DNA from: JBFMHD01 sp040752395 [NCBI: Candidatus Hydrogenedentota bacterium]
GTDB lineage: Bacteria > JBFMHD01
Reading direction: 5' to 3'
DNA length: 7,018 nt
Assembly: GCA_040752395.1 (NCBI GenBank)
Contig: JBFMHD010000145.1
Location: 1-7,018 of the forward strand
Part shown: positions 1-5,636 of the stretch, piece after piece
Numbering within the stretch: position 1 is the stretch's first letter
How the letters are laid out: each line of letters opens with the position of its first letter
The notes under the pieces: model-generated
What the model was told of the DNA's origin: nothing
What the model saw: the letters and a program-made list of their open reading frames with translations, nothing else
Database searches by the model: none
Translations under genes and position numbers: made by a program

Positions 1-724
1 TTATGCCGATGTTGCCATTTTTATCAACAGAAACTTCAACACACACCTTTGATTTACTGTCCCATCTAAGATGCGCCTCAATCTCTTTCCCTGTATCTTC
101 TTCTACAAAATAAGATTCTATCCCGTATCTTAATGAGACCTCTTTTTTATCCGTAACAACCGAGATTATAGTACCCTCAATATAATTTTCTATCTCGAAA
201 CTATTATATACGTTTTTATAAAGAACAATTCCGTCAATTATAGAGGGATCAGATTGTTCTGGCAAAACATAAACAGTGTCATTGACTCGACCTTTTATCC
301 AGTCGTAACCAAAACATTTGTATTCTGAGATGTAGAAAGTGTCAGTGACAGGATATTTTATTTTATATACTAACGTGGTCAGTATTTTTTGAATCTCGGC
401 CTTTATAAAGAGTTCGTTTTCTGGTTTTTCTTTATAAATACCTGTTGCGATCCAGTAGGTATCAGATTTCTGTAATGTTACATAGACCGTCTCTTTTCGT
501 TTGAATGAAGGATCATCGCATTTAATATCTGCAAGATTTATGTTAGAGATTTTATAATTGAGACGGACATAATCTCCTCTAAACATATCTCGCGGGTCAA
601 GAGGAACACTCTCAAGCAAAATACGTTCACCTGTTTTTAAAGTATATAGTTTCATCCCGATCATTGAAACTAAAATGATAATCTGAAAAAGAATGGCTAT
701 ACAAAATTTAATTCTTTGATTCAT
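1..724 (-). CDS. GDYXXLXY-domain protein, C-terminus beyond window edge
   Basis: The frame opens with ATG at 724-722 and stays open for 241 codons to the left edge, so the C-terminus is missing. An N-terminal hydrophobic segment (about residues 7-24) is probably a membrane anchor or signal anchor. It is followed by the family signature PLDPRDMFRGDYVRLNY, with GDYVRLNY at residues 50-57. Near the far end, RYGIESYFVEEDTGKEIE is a second conserved block of this family, followed by a closing strand, so few residues are likely lost. The biochemical role is unknown; the family is commonly encoded beside DUF2157 membrane proteins, as here. The ATG overlaps the restored stop of the upstream DUF2157 gene (ATGA, 724-721), implying translational coupling. 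Family assignment is firm from the signature; function is not known. Confidence 0.88.
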   Translation of the reverse strand, partial: MNQRIKFCIAILFQIIILVSMIGMKLYTLKTGERILLESVPLDPRDMFRGDYVRLNYKISNINLADIKCDDPSFKRKETVYVTLQKSDTYWIATGIYKEKPENELFIKAEIQKILTTLVYKIKYPVTDTFYISEYKCFGYDWIKGRVNDTVYVLPEQSDPSIIDGIVLYKNVYNSFEIENYIEGTIISVVTDKKEVSLRYGIESYFVEEDTGKEIEAHLRWDSKSKVCVEVSVDKNGNIGI

Positions 725-1645
725 AAATTACTAACAGCTTTTTTTAAAATTTTTCTTCTATACTTTTCAAGTGATACGCCACCTACCAAAAGTAATAAAC
801 CACCCGCAATGAAAAATAAAGAACGTGGCAATAAATCATAAAAGACATCGACCTTTAAATCTCGACTGAATTGTGCCAAAAAGATAAATAAAAATCCCTA
901 AAAACAGTAATATAAGAGGGACGGTAAAAAATCGGACAGCGTGATAAGATGTAGTCTCTGACTCAAACCATCTATAAGGGGCTATCAGAAAAAAGAATAC
1001 TATACCACCTAAAGTAAAAAACAGACTTGTTCTTGATAGCATTTTATAAGTAAGTGGCAAGACGATAACTAATCCCCAGAAGAAATAGTGGTATTTAACA
1101 GTGCTGTAATCTATACACTCTATACCTAACCATAGTGTAAAAAGAAAAGAAGTAAGACACAAAACAGGGTTCGAAAGAGTTATATATACAAGCGGAATAA
1201 GACCGATCGCCCACCATAGAACACCATCAGGATAATGCACACTGATATTAAATATCTGTGCTATAAGCCAGATACCTGAACCGTAGAACATAGCACCTAA
1301 AAGTAAAAGAGCTGTACCTGTTTTAGGATAGTTACCTTTAACGAATTTAAGAAAATATCCGAGTGCATATACAGAGATTATTGCTCCAAAGATTAAGATG
1401 AGTTTAATAGGTTTTGAGATAGCAGACCAGTTAGCAGCAAAAAAGAGTATTACTCCAAGTCCTACGAGAATAGAACCAAGGATTGAAAATACAGAAATGA
1501 GTTTTCCGCTTTTATCTTTTTCAGCTTCAGATGAGGGAATTGTTTCGGGATATAAAGATAGAATTTTTTCACTCTGTTCTTTTGAAATAAGTCCGCCACT
1601 TAACCATTTCTTAATCTCTTCTTCAAGAATAAACCTTGGTATCAT
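721..1645 (-). pseudogene. DUF2157 membrane protein gene, interrupted by a +1 frameshift
   Basis: The gene starts at ATG 1645-1643, two bases after the HEPN stop. The N-terminal soluble stretch (residues 1-35, with KKWLSGGLISKEQSEKIL) is the DUF2157 signature. It is followed by about eight hydrophobic segments from residue 47 on, including LVGLGVILFFAANW. Frame 1 ends at 836 after 269 residues with an uncharacteristic tail. In the frame one base over, translation continues as LAQFSRDLKVDVFYDLLPRS, then a hydrophobic segment FFIAGGLLLLVGGVSLEKY, and stops at TGA 723-721. That stop overlaps the next gene's ATG exactly. Removing one base gives a 307-residue protein. The shift lies near the A-runs at 878-882 and 890-894 (T-runs in the mRNA). 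It could be a real mutation, a sequencing indel or a recoding site. The role is unknown; an inner-membrane partner of the GDYXXLXY protein is inferred from context. Confidence 0.85.
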
Positions 1646-1647
1646 AT

Positions 1648-2067
1648 TTAGAACTCTTTTAGGGCTTGTTCGAACAATGCTATCAGATGTTCTACCCGTT
1701 TTATGTAATTATGAGCCGTATCTTTATCATACAATTCTAATAATGGAGTAAAGTCTTCTTCATCGCCATAAAACGCTTGACTTCTTTCCTGGGATAGTTC
1801 TTTTGATAGATCAGAAATCTCATCAAGTTCTTTCTGCCAGGAAGAAGGGAGCCTGTTTTTATAGGCTCGAATAGTATCCGCGACATCATGAATTAAAGGT
1901 GGGTCTATCCCAAGTTTTCGCAGCATCCCTTTTAAGATTAGTTCTACAATTTCCTGGCACTCTCTGACAACATCATCATAAGCATCACGGCTGAATAATA
2001 ATCTTACAGCTTCTATCCTGTTTTTAACTTTTCTTAAATATTCTTTTGCTAATAATTCGCCATTCAT
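1648..2067 (-). CDS. HEPN-domain protein, partner of the upstream nucleotidyltransferase
   Basis: This is a 139-residue, all-helical protein. The N-terminal half (AKEYLRKVKNRIEAVRLLFS, then ECQEIVELILKGMLRKLGI) matches the first HEPN helices. It is followed by PPLIHDV (57-62), where HEPN proteins carry a conserved His-Asp. Late in the protein is ERSQAFYGDEED (94-105), an R-x4-Y arrangement. I see no R-x4-6-H motif of the kind that makes HEPN toxins RNases, so catalytic activity is doubtful and the subfamily differs from classic HepT. The start ATG (2067) overlaps the nucleotidyltransferase stop (ATGA, 2067-2064); no strong ribosome binding site is present, so coupling is likely. MNT-HEPN pairs are often toxin-antitoxin modules in which the MNT modifies the HEPN partner; that is family knowledge. 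Its operon with membrane genes leaves other roles open. Confidence 0.82.
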   Translation of the reverse strand: MNGELLAKEYLRKVKNRIEAVRLLFSRDAYDDVVRECQEIVELILKGMLRKLGIDPPLIHDVADTIRAYKNRLPSSWQKELDEISDLSKELSQERSQAFYGDEEDFTPLLELYDKDTAHNYIKRVEHLIALFEQALKEF

Positions 2068-2537
2068 ATTACTACCCGCATACTGGTTTTATATTTATCA
2101 TCGGGGATAAGTACCCAATATTCATTACCCATAGGGTCAGTCTGTTTATAACTTCCCAATTCTTTAAGTCTATGCTGAATTTTTTTTATTATTTTGCTAA
2201 AAAAGTCTTCACGGTCATAAATTATTTTAAATCCATCCAGAGCTCCTAAATAAAATGGCTTTATACTATAAGACCTTTCAGTCGGTAATAAAATAAAAGA
2301 GGCGTATCTCATAAGTTCAGCATATTTTTTAAGATATGGTAAAAGAAATTTAAACCGTGCAGGTTTTAATACCGGGAAATTATCGGAAATTATTATGACA
2401 TCAAGGTCGCTTTCTGGCTCGTTATTTCCTTTTACACGCGAGCCGATTAATACTATACTTTTTAAAGCATCCCCCCAATACAATTTTAAGTCTTCTTTTA
2501 ATAGTATCATCTCCGAGAATAATATCTCATTCTTCAT
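2064..2537 (-). CDS. minimal nucleotidyltransferase (MNT/MntA-like), polymerase-beta fold
   Basis: This is a 157-residue protein with the nucleotidyltransferase core: IVLIGSRVKGNNEPESDLDV at residues 28-47. It contains the GSR...G nucleotide-binding turn (GSR 32-34, G37) and the two metal-binding aspartates Asp44 and Asp46. The strand where a third acidic residue is usual (RYASFILLPTER, 77-88) has no clear Asp. Glu87 may substitute, or the protein may be catalytically altered. Such proteins transfer NMP groups; in MntA-HepT systems the MNT AMPylates and silences the HEPN toxin. The HEPN gene follows with an ATGA overlap, supporting a pair. The first ATG is at 2537, only a few bases downstream of a promoter -10 box and without a Shine-Dalgarno. 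ATG at 2510 (Met10) is an alternative but has a GGAG directly abutting it. The family call is firm; toxin-antitoxin function is inferred. Confidence 0.87.
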   Translation of the reverse strand: MKNEILFSEMILLKEDLKLYWGDALKSIVLIGSRVKGNNEPESDLDVIIISDNFPVLKPARFKFLLPYLKKYAELMRYASFILLPTERSYSIKPFYLGALDGFKIIYDREDFFSKIIKKIQHRLKELGSYKQTDPMGNEYWVLIPDDKYKTSMRVVI

Positions 2538-2546
2538 AGCGCTTTT

Positions 2547-2576
2547 ATTATACTTTAATTAATATAGTGTTGTAAA
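2547..2576 (-). promoter_or_regulatory. sigma70-type promoter of the MNT-HEPN-DUF2157-GDYXXLXY operon
   Basis: On the minus strand a TTTACA -35 box (2576-2571) is separated by 18 bases from a perfect TATAAT -10 box (2552-2547). Transcription would begin around 2540, leaving zero to about four bases before the ATG at 2537. The transcript would therefore be leaderless or nearly so, which fits the absence of a ribosome binding site. Confidence 0.6.
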
Positions 2577-2710
2577 GTTATAATATTTAAAAATATAATT
2601 TCAGATAGATGAATTTTTTAATTACGTCATTCGGTAAAATGTATGATAATGAAATATTTTTGTTGCTTTTTTAATGACAATTCTGTAGTGTTTAAAAAAT
2701 TTGAGAGATA
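2577..2710. other. divergent intergenic region, very AT-rich
   Basis: This spacer separates the minus-strand MNT operon from the plus-strand sugar genes. It is very AT-rich and holds no open frame of note. A plus-strand promoter for the sugar genes should lie here. The best candidate I see is TTGTTG followed after 18 bases by TGTAGT (about 2660-2689), which is weak. No operator repeat or riboswitch fold was recognised. Confidence 0.4.
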
Positions 2711-2721
2711 AAGGAGTAAGA

Positions 2722-3327
2722 GTGAACTACATAATTTATCCAAACGTTGAAATAGGCAAGAATTGTGAGATAGGTGACTATGTAGTTATCGGTGTAAAAA
2801 CAAGAACACAAAAAGATAAAGATGTTAAAACTATCATATCAGATAATAGTATAATCAGGTCGCATACTGTTATATACGCTGGTAACATCATAGGTGAAAA
2901 TTTTCAGACAGGTCATTTCGTGCTCATAAGAGAGAATAATAAAATAGGGAAAAATGTATCCATAGGTTCCGGGTCCGATATAGAGTATGAAGTGATAATA
3001 GAAGATGATGTAAGGATACATTCTAAAGTGTTCATACCCGAATATTCAATATTAAAGAAGGGTTGCTGGGTGGGTCCTAATGTAGTTTTTACAAATGCAA
3101 AGTATCCTCGCTCAAAACATGTTAAAGAGAATCTGGTTGGACCAATAATAGAAGAATCTGCTAAGATCGGTGCTAATGTTACTTTGCTACCCGCGATACG
3201 GATTGGCAAATATTCGCTTATTGGTGCCGGCAGTGTCGTTACAAAAGACGTGCCAGCATACACCGTTGTCTGTGGTAACCCCGCTAAAGTAGTAAAACGC
3301 ATAGACGAGATTGAGGAATATAAATAA
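2722..3327 (+). CDS. left-handed beta-helix sugar N-acyltransferase (hexapeptide family)
   Basis: The start is taken as GTG 2722 because an AAGGAG at 2711-2716 lies five bases upstream. The more upstream in-frame TTG at 2701 has no such site and would place the Shine-Dalgarno inside the gene. This gives 201 residues. Hexapeptide repeats run almost the whole length: IYPNVEIGKNCEIGDYVVIG near the start, then IGENFQTGHFVLIREN, IGKNVSIGSG and IGANVTLLPAIRIGKYSLIG. The end is the standard cap GAGSVVTKDVPAYTVVCGNPAKVV (168-191). His65 in TGHFVLIRE is a candidate active-site residue. Enzymes of this type move an acetyl or other acyl group from acyl-CoA to the amino group of a nucleotide sugar, as trimers. 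The aminotransferase 15 bases downstream would supply that amino group. The exact sugar cannot be told; relatives include WlbB/WbpD-like and QdtC/FdtC-like enzymes. Confidence 0.85.
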   Translation: MNYIIYPNVEIGKNCEIGDYVVIGVKTRTQKDKDVKTIISDNSIIRSHTVIYAGNIIGENFQTGHFVLIRENNKIGKNVSIGSGSDIEYEVIIEDDVRIHSKVFIPEYSILKKGCWVGPNVVFTNAKYPRSKHVKENLVGPIIEESAKIGANVTLLPAIRIGKYSLIGAGSVVTKDVPAYTVVCGNPAKVVKRIDEIEEYK

Positions 3328-3342
3328 AAGACAGGAGTTATA

Positions 3343-4449
3343 ATGAAGATTGCTTTTGTTGATCTAAAAAGACAGTATAAAAGATATAAAAAAGAGATAG
3401 ATAGAGCGATAAAAAATGTTATCAGGGATTCGGCTTTTGTTGGCGGCCATTATCTTGAGTGTTTCGAGAAAAATTTTGCGGATTATATAGGAAGAAAGTT
3501 TTGCGTAGGTGTTGGTAATGGGACCGATGCGATATTTTTAACACTTCTTTCATTAGGCATTGGTAAGGGAGACGAAGTGATTGTTCCGTCACATACTTTT
3601 GTAGCTACAGTTGAAGCAGTGTCTGCAACAGGTGCAGAGCCTGTATTTGTTGATATTTACGAAGACCATTATACGATGAGTGTCGAAAAAATAAAAACCC
3701 AGATTACAGATAGAACAAAGGCTATTATACCCGTACATTTATATGGCCAGCCCTGCGATATGGATCAAATATGTATAATAGCTAAAGAAAATAATATACA
3801 TATAATCGAGGATTGTGCTCAAGCTCACGGTGCACTGTATAAAGGCAGAAAAACAGGCACTTTTGGGGTCGCTGGATGTTTCAGTTTCTTTCCGGGTAAG
3901 AATCTCGGGGCTTATGGCGATGCAGGTTGTGTTGTATGTGATGATGAAGCTCTATTTAAAAAAATCAAGGCTATCAAAGACCATGGCAGGAGTGATAAAT
4001 ATACCTCGCTATATATAGGATATAACAGTCGGCTCGATGGTCTGCAGGCCGCAATACTTGATGTGAAATTGAAATATATTGATAGATGGAATGATAAACG
4101 GAGAAAGATCGCACAATGGTATAGTAAGCTCTTACAAAATACAGATGTGATTTTACCTGTAGAATTTAAAGATGTAAAACATATTTATCATCTATATGTG
4201 ATACGTATCAAAAAGAACAGGGAAAAATTTATGAGTTTTTTAAAAGAAGCAGGGATAAGTTGTGGGATACATTATCCAATACCCTGCCATATGTTCCAAC
4301 CTTATAAAAACAAAAGAGGCGCTGACTCGCTGCCTGTGACTGAAAAGATTACAAAAGAAATTGCATCTTTACCGATTTTCCCTGAATTAACTCAAAAAGA
4401 AGTAATATATATTACTAACAAAATTAAAGAATATCTAAAAAGAAACTGA
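3343..4449 (+). CDS. DegT/DnrJ/EryC1/StrS family NDP-sugar aminotransferase
   Basis: This is a 368-residue, full-length PLP-dependent enzyme of the aspartate aminotransferase fold. It converts a keto sugar nucleotide to an amino sugar, usually with glutamate as donor. Visible family landmarks are GNGTDAI (58-64, phosphate-binding turn), VPSHTFVATV (81-90) and IIEDCAQAHGA (154-164), with Asp157 for the pyridine nitrogen. Others are SFFPGKNLGAYGDAG (181-195), with Lys186 as the Schiff-base lysine, KDHGR (212-216) and GYNSRLDGLQAAIL (226-239). AGGAG at 3333-3337 with a five-base spacer supports ATG 3343. It sits 15 bases after the acyltransferase, so the two form an operon for consecutive amination and N-acylation, as in WlbC/WlbB or QdtB/QdtC pairs. 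The product probably goes to lipopolysaccharide or another surface glycan. The dehydratase, epimerase or oxidase steps are not in this window. Substrate position (C3 or C4) is undetermined. Confidence 0.93.
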   Translation: MKIAFVDLKRQYKRYKKEIDRAIKNVIRDSAFVGGHYLECFEKNFADYIGRKFCVGVGNGTDAIFLTLLSLGIGKGDEVIVPSHTFVATVEAVSATGAEPVFVDIYEDHYTMSVEKIKTQITDRTKAIIPVHLYGQPCDMDQICIIAKENNIHIIEDCAQAHGALYKGRKTGTFGVAGCFSFFPGKNLGAYGDAGCVVCDDEALFKKIKAIKDHGRSDKYTSLYIGYNSRLDGLQAAILDVKLKYIDRWNDKRRKIAQWYSKLLQNTDVILPVEFKDVKHIYHLYVIRIKKNREKFMSFLKEAGISCGIHYPIPCHMFQPYKNKRGADSLPVTEKITKEIASLPIFPELTQKEVIYITNKIKEYLKRN

Positions 4450-4629
4450 AGTATCCTGTGTTAAAAATAGCTGTGGTAAAATTACAGAAATCTATACTCC
4501 TGTCAGCCTGCTCGATATCGGACGGATTAAAAGCCCTTTGGACTTTGAGAGAAAATGACAACAGCAAAAAGTTACAATTTGAGGTTTCACTTAGAGTCGT
4601 GCATAAACGAAGTACTTCGGTTATTTTAA
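4450..4629 (+). other. non-coding or decayed spacer at the edge of the cassette zone
   Basis: This holds no gene I recognise. A GTG at 4458 opens a 58-codon frame to TAG 4632-4634, and another frame reads openly from 4451 to a TGA near 4553. Neither has a convincing ribosome binding site or family match. Near the right end, 4603-4624 folds into a hairpin built on the perfect palindrome CGAAGTACTTCG (4608-4619) with ATAA/TTAT arms. It sits just before the TTAGGC start of cassette 1 and may be the stem of a degenerate attC-like site. Confidence 0.35.
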
Positions 4630-4630
4630 C

Positions 4631-4645
4631 TTAGGCGAAATCACA
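4631..4645 (+). repeat. left arm of inverted repeat bounding the toxin-antitoxin cassette
   Basis: TTAGGCGAAATCACA pairs with TGTGACTTCGCCTAA at 5146-5160, with one mismatch in 15 bases. The arms bracket both toxin-antitoxin genes. The TTAGGC/GCCTAA parts match integron core sites; the remaining bases are extended complementarity. Confidence 0.7.
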
Positions 4646-4677
4646 TACATTCTAAGATGAAGCTAGGAGGTGTAAAC

Positions 4678-4863
4678 ATGTCAAGAACAAAGGAGGAAGT
4701 TATTAAGATGATTGAACAGATGCCAGAAGAAGTCAGCGTGGCTGATATTATGGCAGAATTGTATTTCTGTCAAAAAGTGGACTTAGGGCTTCAGGAACTT
4801 GATGAAGGTAAAGGCATTCCTCATGAGCAAGTCAAGGAGCGCTTGAGAAAATGGATAAGTTGA
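4678..4863 (+). CDS. RelB-like antitoxin of a type II toxin-antitoxin pair
   Basis: ATG 4678 is chosen because AGGAGG (4665-4670) lies seven bases upstream. An in-frame ATG at 4657 precedes that site and would place it inside the gene. The 61-residue acidic product begins SRTKEEVIKMIEQMPEEVSV, continues through a helix with ELYFCQKVDLGLQELDEGKG, and ends IPHEQVKERLRKWIS. The ending G-x-IPHEQVKERL resembles the toxin-wrapping tail of RelB/addiction-module antitoxins (typically 60-90 residues). The N-terminal half would be the dimerising and operator-binding part, but no clear DNA-binding motif can be named. The toxin gene overlaps its last 13 bases in another frame, the usual layout. The complex probably represses its own promoter; I see no clear promoter between the cassette start and the gene, so transcription may come from outside. 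Assignment rests mainly on the partner and the C-terminal motif. Confidence 0.75.
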   Translation: MSRTKEEVIKMIEQMPEEVSVADIMAELYFCQKVDLGLQELDEGKGIPHEQVKERLRKWIS

Positions 4864-5141
4864 TCTGGTCCCCAAAAGCCGCTGCTGATCTGGAAGAGAT
4901 TTGCCAATACATATCGAGGGACTCAGAGCATTATGCCAAACTCTTTGCTCAGAAAGTAATTGTCTTCGCTGAGAGAATTGCCGAGTTTCCAATGGCAGGA
5001 AGGATAGTACCTGAGTATCAGCGAGATGACTTAAGGGAAAGGATTTTCCAGAGCTATCGCATTGTGTATCGCGTAAAGCCTGAGATGGTGGAGATAGTAG
5101 CGATTGTACATGGGGCAAGGCTGTTGCCAAAACTTGAATGA
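4851..5141 (+). CDS. ParE/RelE-superfamily toxin
   Basis: This is a 96-residue basic protein of normal length for the ParE/RelE fold. It opens WSPKAAADLEEICQYISRDS (6-25), the helix-hairpin start of the family. FPMAGRIVPEY (46-56) is the central loop, with Gly50-Arg51. RERIFQSYRIVYRV (62-75) gives the beta strands, and EIVAIVHGARLLP (81-93) is the closing strand and HGAR motif. ParE members poison gyrase; RelE members cut mRNA on the ribosome. The HGAR ending and central FPxxGR favour a ParE-like protein, but the target cannot be settled from sequence. ATG 4851 lies inside the antitoxin gene (13-base overlap), with AAGGAG at 4834-4839. The attC-like site starts 14 bases after the stop, so the gene is the last of its cassette. 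Confidence 0.88.
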   Translation: MDKLIWSPKAAADLEEICQYISRDSEHYAKLFAQKVIVFAERIAEFPMAGRIVPEYQRDDLRERIFQSYRIVYRVKPEMVEIVAIVHGARLLPKLE

Positions 5142-5145
5142 GGGG

Positions 5146-5160
5146 TGTGACTTCGCCTAA
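5146..5160 (+). repeat. right arm of inverted repeat bounding the toxin-antitoxin cassette
   Basis: TGTGACTTCGCCTAA is the reverse complement, with one mismatch, of 4631-4645. Its last bases overlap the GCCTAAC core that opens the attC-like site. Confidence 0.7.
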
Positions 5161-5243
5161 CACAGCATAAAAGGTTCGTGCCTTACGGCACTCACCCAAA
5201 TTCCGCCTTCGGCGGAACTTCTTTTATCCGCAAAACGTTAAAT
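5155..5243 (+). other. attC-like recombination site (integron cassette end)
   Basis: This 89-base site begins with GCCTAAC (5155-5161, matching RYYYAAC) and ends with GTTAAAT (5237-5243, matching GTTRRRY). Inside, ATAAAAG (5167-5173) pairs with CTTTTAT (5221-5227). Two nested hairpins fill the middle: GTGCC/GGCAC (5178-5191) and the perfect 7-base stem TTCCGCC/GGCGGAA (5201-5217). Size, end cores and imperfect dyad match integron attC sites, which recombine as folded single strands. The match is to consensus cores and shape; covariance scoring was not possible. Confidence 0.6.
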
Positions 5244-5280
5244 GAAATCGGGGGCAAAGGGCTTTACGGAGTTGAGAAAG

Positions 5281-5343
5281 ATGTCTGTTAAAAAGTTTGA
5301 TTTGAACATAGAGAAAATACTCGAAGATTGGGATGTATTTCAC
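5281..5343 (+). pseudogene. 5' fragment of a cassette gene (probable ATP-binding protein), cut by an IS
   Basis: ATG 5281 lies 38 bases after the attC-like end core and has GGAG nine bases upstream. It opens MSVKKFDLNIEKILEDWDVF followed by His, 21 codons. The stretch NIEKILEDW followed by an aromatic-His pair recalls the start of a family of HATPase-type ATP-binding proteins (NIEKILE-W--YHAIRE, from memory). The reading then changes abruptly at 5344 to sequence resembling an IS256-type terminus, and the frame stops at 5361. The likely reading is that an insertion sequence landed at 5343/5344 and the remainder of the gene was lost. Family recognition rests on few residues and is tentative; the truncation is well supported by the adjoining transposase remnant. 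Confidence 0.42.
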
Positions 5344-5369
5344 ATAATGTCAAATATTTAGTGCAAAAA
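5344..5369 (-). repeat. probable right terminus of the IS256-type remnant
   Basis: Read inward on the plus strand, ATGTCAAATATTTAGTGC (5347-5364) resembles the inward ATGTCAATAGAAAAATTGTG reading of the complete terminus at the window's right edge (7016 downward). The transposase stop codon (5352-5350) lies within it. The junction with the disrupted cassette gene falls at 5343/5344. The match is partial and was judged by eye. Confidence 0.4.
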
Positions 5370-5601
5370 GTTTATCTGGGCACTTCTTCCATTTAACATT
5401 ATAATAGTTAAAAATAGCAAAAAGAATACGTTCACAACTTGCCTTATTCTTAAATGAGGGTATTGCCCTTGTTCGACGACGGACTTCAACAAAAGATCGT
5501 TCAATTATATTCGTGGTTCTTATTTTAATCCAGTGTTTCATCGGCATTTGATAAAAATTCAAAGCTTCTTTGCTTTTATGCATAACGATAGAGTTCATCA
5601 C
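5350..5601 (-). pseudogene. IS256 (mutator) family transposase, C-terminal remnant
   Basis: Only 83 codons remain, against about 400 in complete IS256-family enzymes. Residues from about 11 on match the C-terminal end: EALNFYQMPMKHWIKIRTTN (12-31) then IIERSFVEVRRRTRAIPSF (32-50). This is the HW--IRTTN-IER---E-RRRT signature. It is followed by a final helix ERILFAIFNYYNVKW (57-71). Glu34 in TTNIIE sits about 49 residues from the end, where the last acidic residue of the DDE triad is expected. The catalytic aspartates and the DNA-binding part are absent, so the fragment is inactive. The first eight or so codons (MMNSIVMH) do not look like transposase and coincide with an attC-like core, so the deletion endpoint is probably near 5578. 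No ribosome binding site was seen. Confidence 0.82.
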
Positions 5602-5636
5602 CGGCGTTAGCCATCCGCTGCAACGATTAGTTAGAC
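5580..5636 (-). other. attC-like site at the 3' end of the hicBA cassette
   Basis: On the minus strand the site opens with GTCTAAC (5636-5630, RYYYAAC), overlapping the hicA stop codon. It continues with TAATCGTTGCAGCGGATGGC and ends near GTTATGC (5586-5580), an imperfect GTTRRRY. The apex GGC-GTTA-GCC makes a short stem and the arms pair imperfectly. The CGTTGCAGCGGA-GGCTAACGCC wording strongly recalls attC sites of environmental cassettes. The 57-base length is at the lower end for attC. It is less certain than the 5155-5243 site because the second core deviates. Confidence 0.45.

Larger units (their letters stand above)
4630..5236 (+). mobile_element. integron-like gene cassette 1 carrying a toxin-antitoxin pair
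   Basis: The cassette starts at CTTAGGC (4630-4636), a one-base variant of the GTTRRRY core. It contains two overlapping genes in one orientation and ends in an attC-like site whose GTTRRRY core lies at 5237-5243. The first gene starts 47 bases after the left core, typical of cassette layout. The left boundary TTAGGCGAAATCACA (4631-4645) is the inverted complement, with one mismatch, of TGTGACTTCGCCTAA (5146-5160) at the start of the attC-like site. That is expected if both once formed the ends of the stem in the circular cassette. Base composition is visibly less AT-rich than the sugar genes. No integrase gene is intact in the window. The alternative is a non-integron repeat-bounded island. 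Confidence 0.55.

Noticed and set aside
1398-1751. 117-codon plus-strand open frame
   Set aside because: It is antisense to the DUF2157 and HEPN coding sequence, has no ribosome binding site or family motif, and is explained by codon bias of the real genes.
2701-2721. Upstream TTG start for the acyltransferase
   Set aside because: The AAGGAG at 2711-2716 lies downstream of it and is correctly spaced for GTG 2722.
2913-3302. 129-codon minus-strand open frame
   Set aside because: It lies wholly within the clearly coding acyltransferase on the other strand and shows no domain features.
4458-4634. 58-codon GTG-initiated frame
   Set aside because: No ribosome binding site, no recognisable family, and it runs through a hairpin into the cassette core; kept only as a spacer note.
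4783-5199. 138-codon minus-strand open frame
   Set aside because: It is antisense to the antitoxin-toxin pair, which have strong ribosome binding sites and recognisable motifs.
5178-5217. Hairpins read as a rho-independent terminator after the toxin
   Set aside because: No T-tract follows either stem, and the hairpins sit symmetrically inside a pair of integron-type cores.
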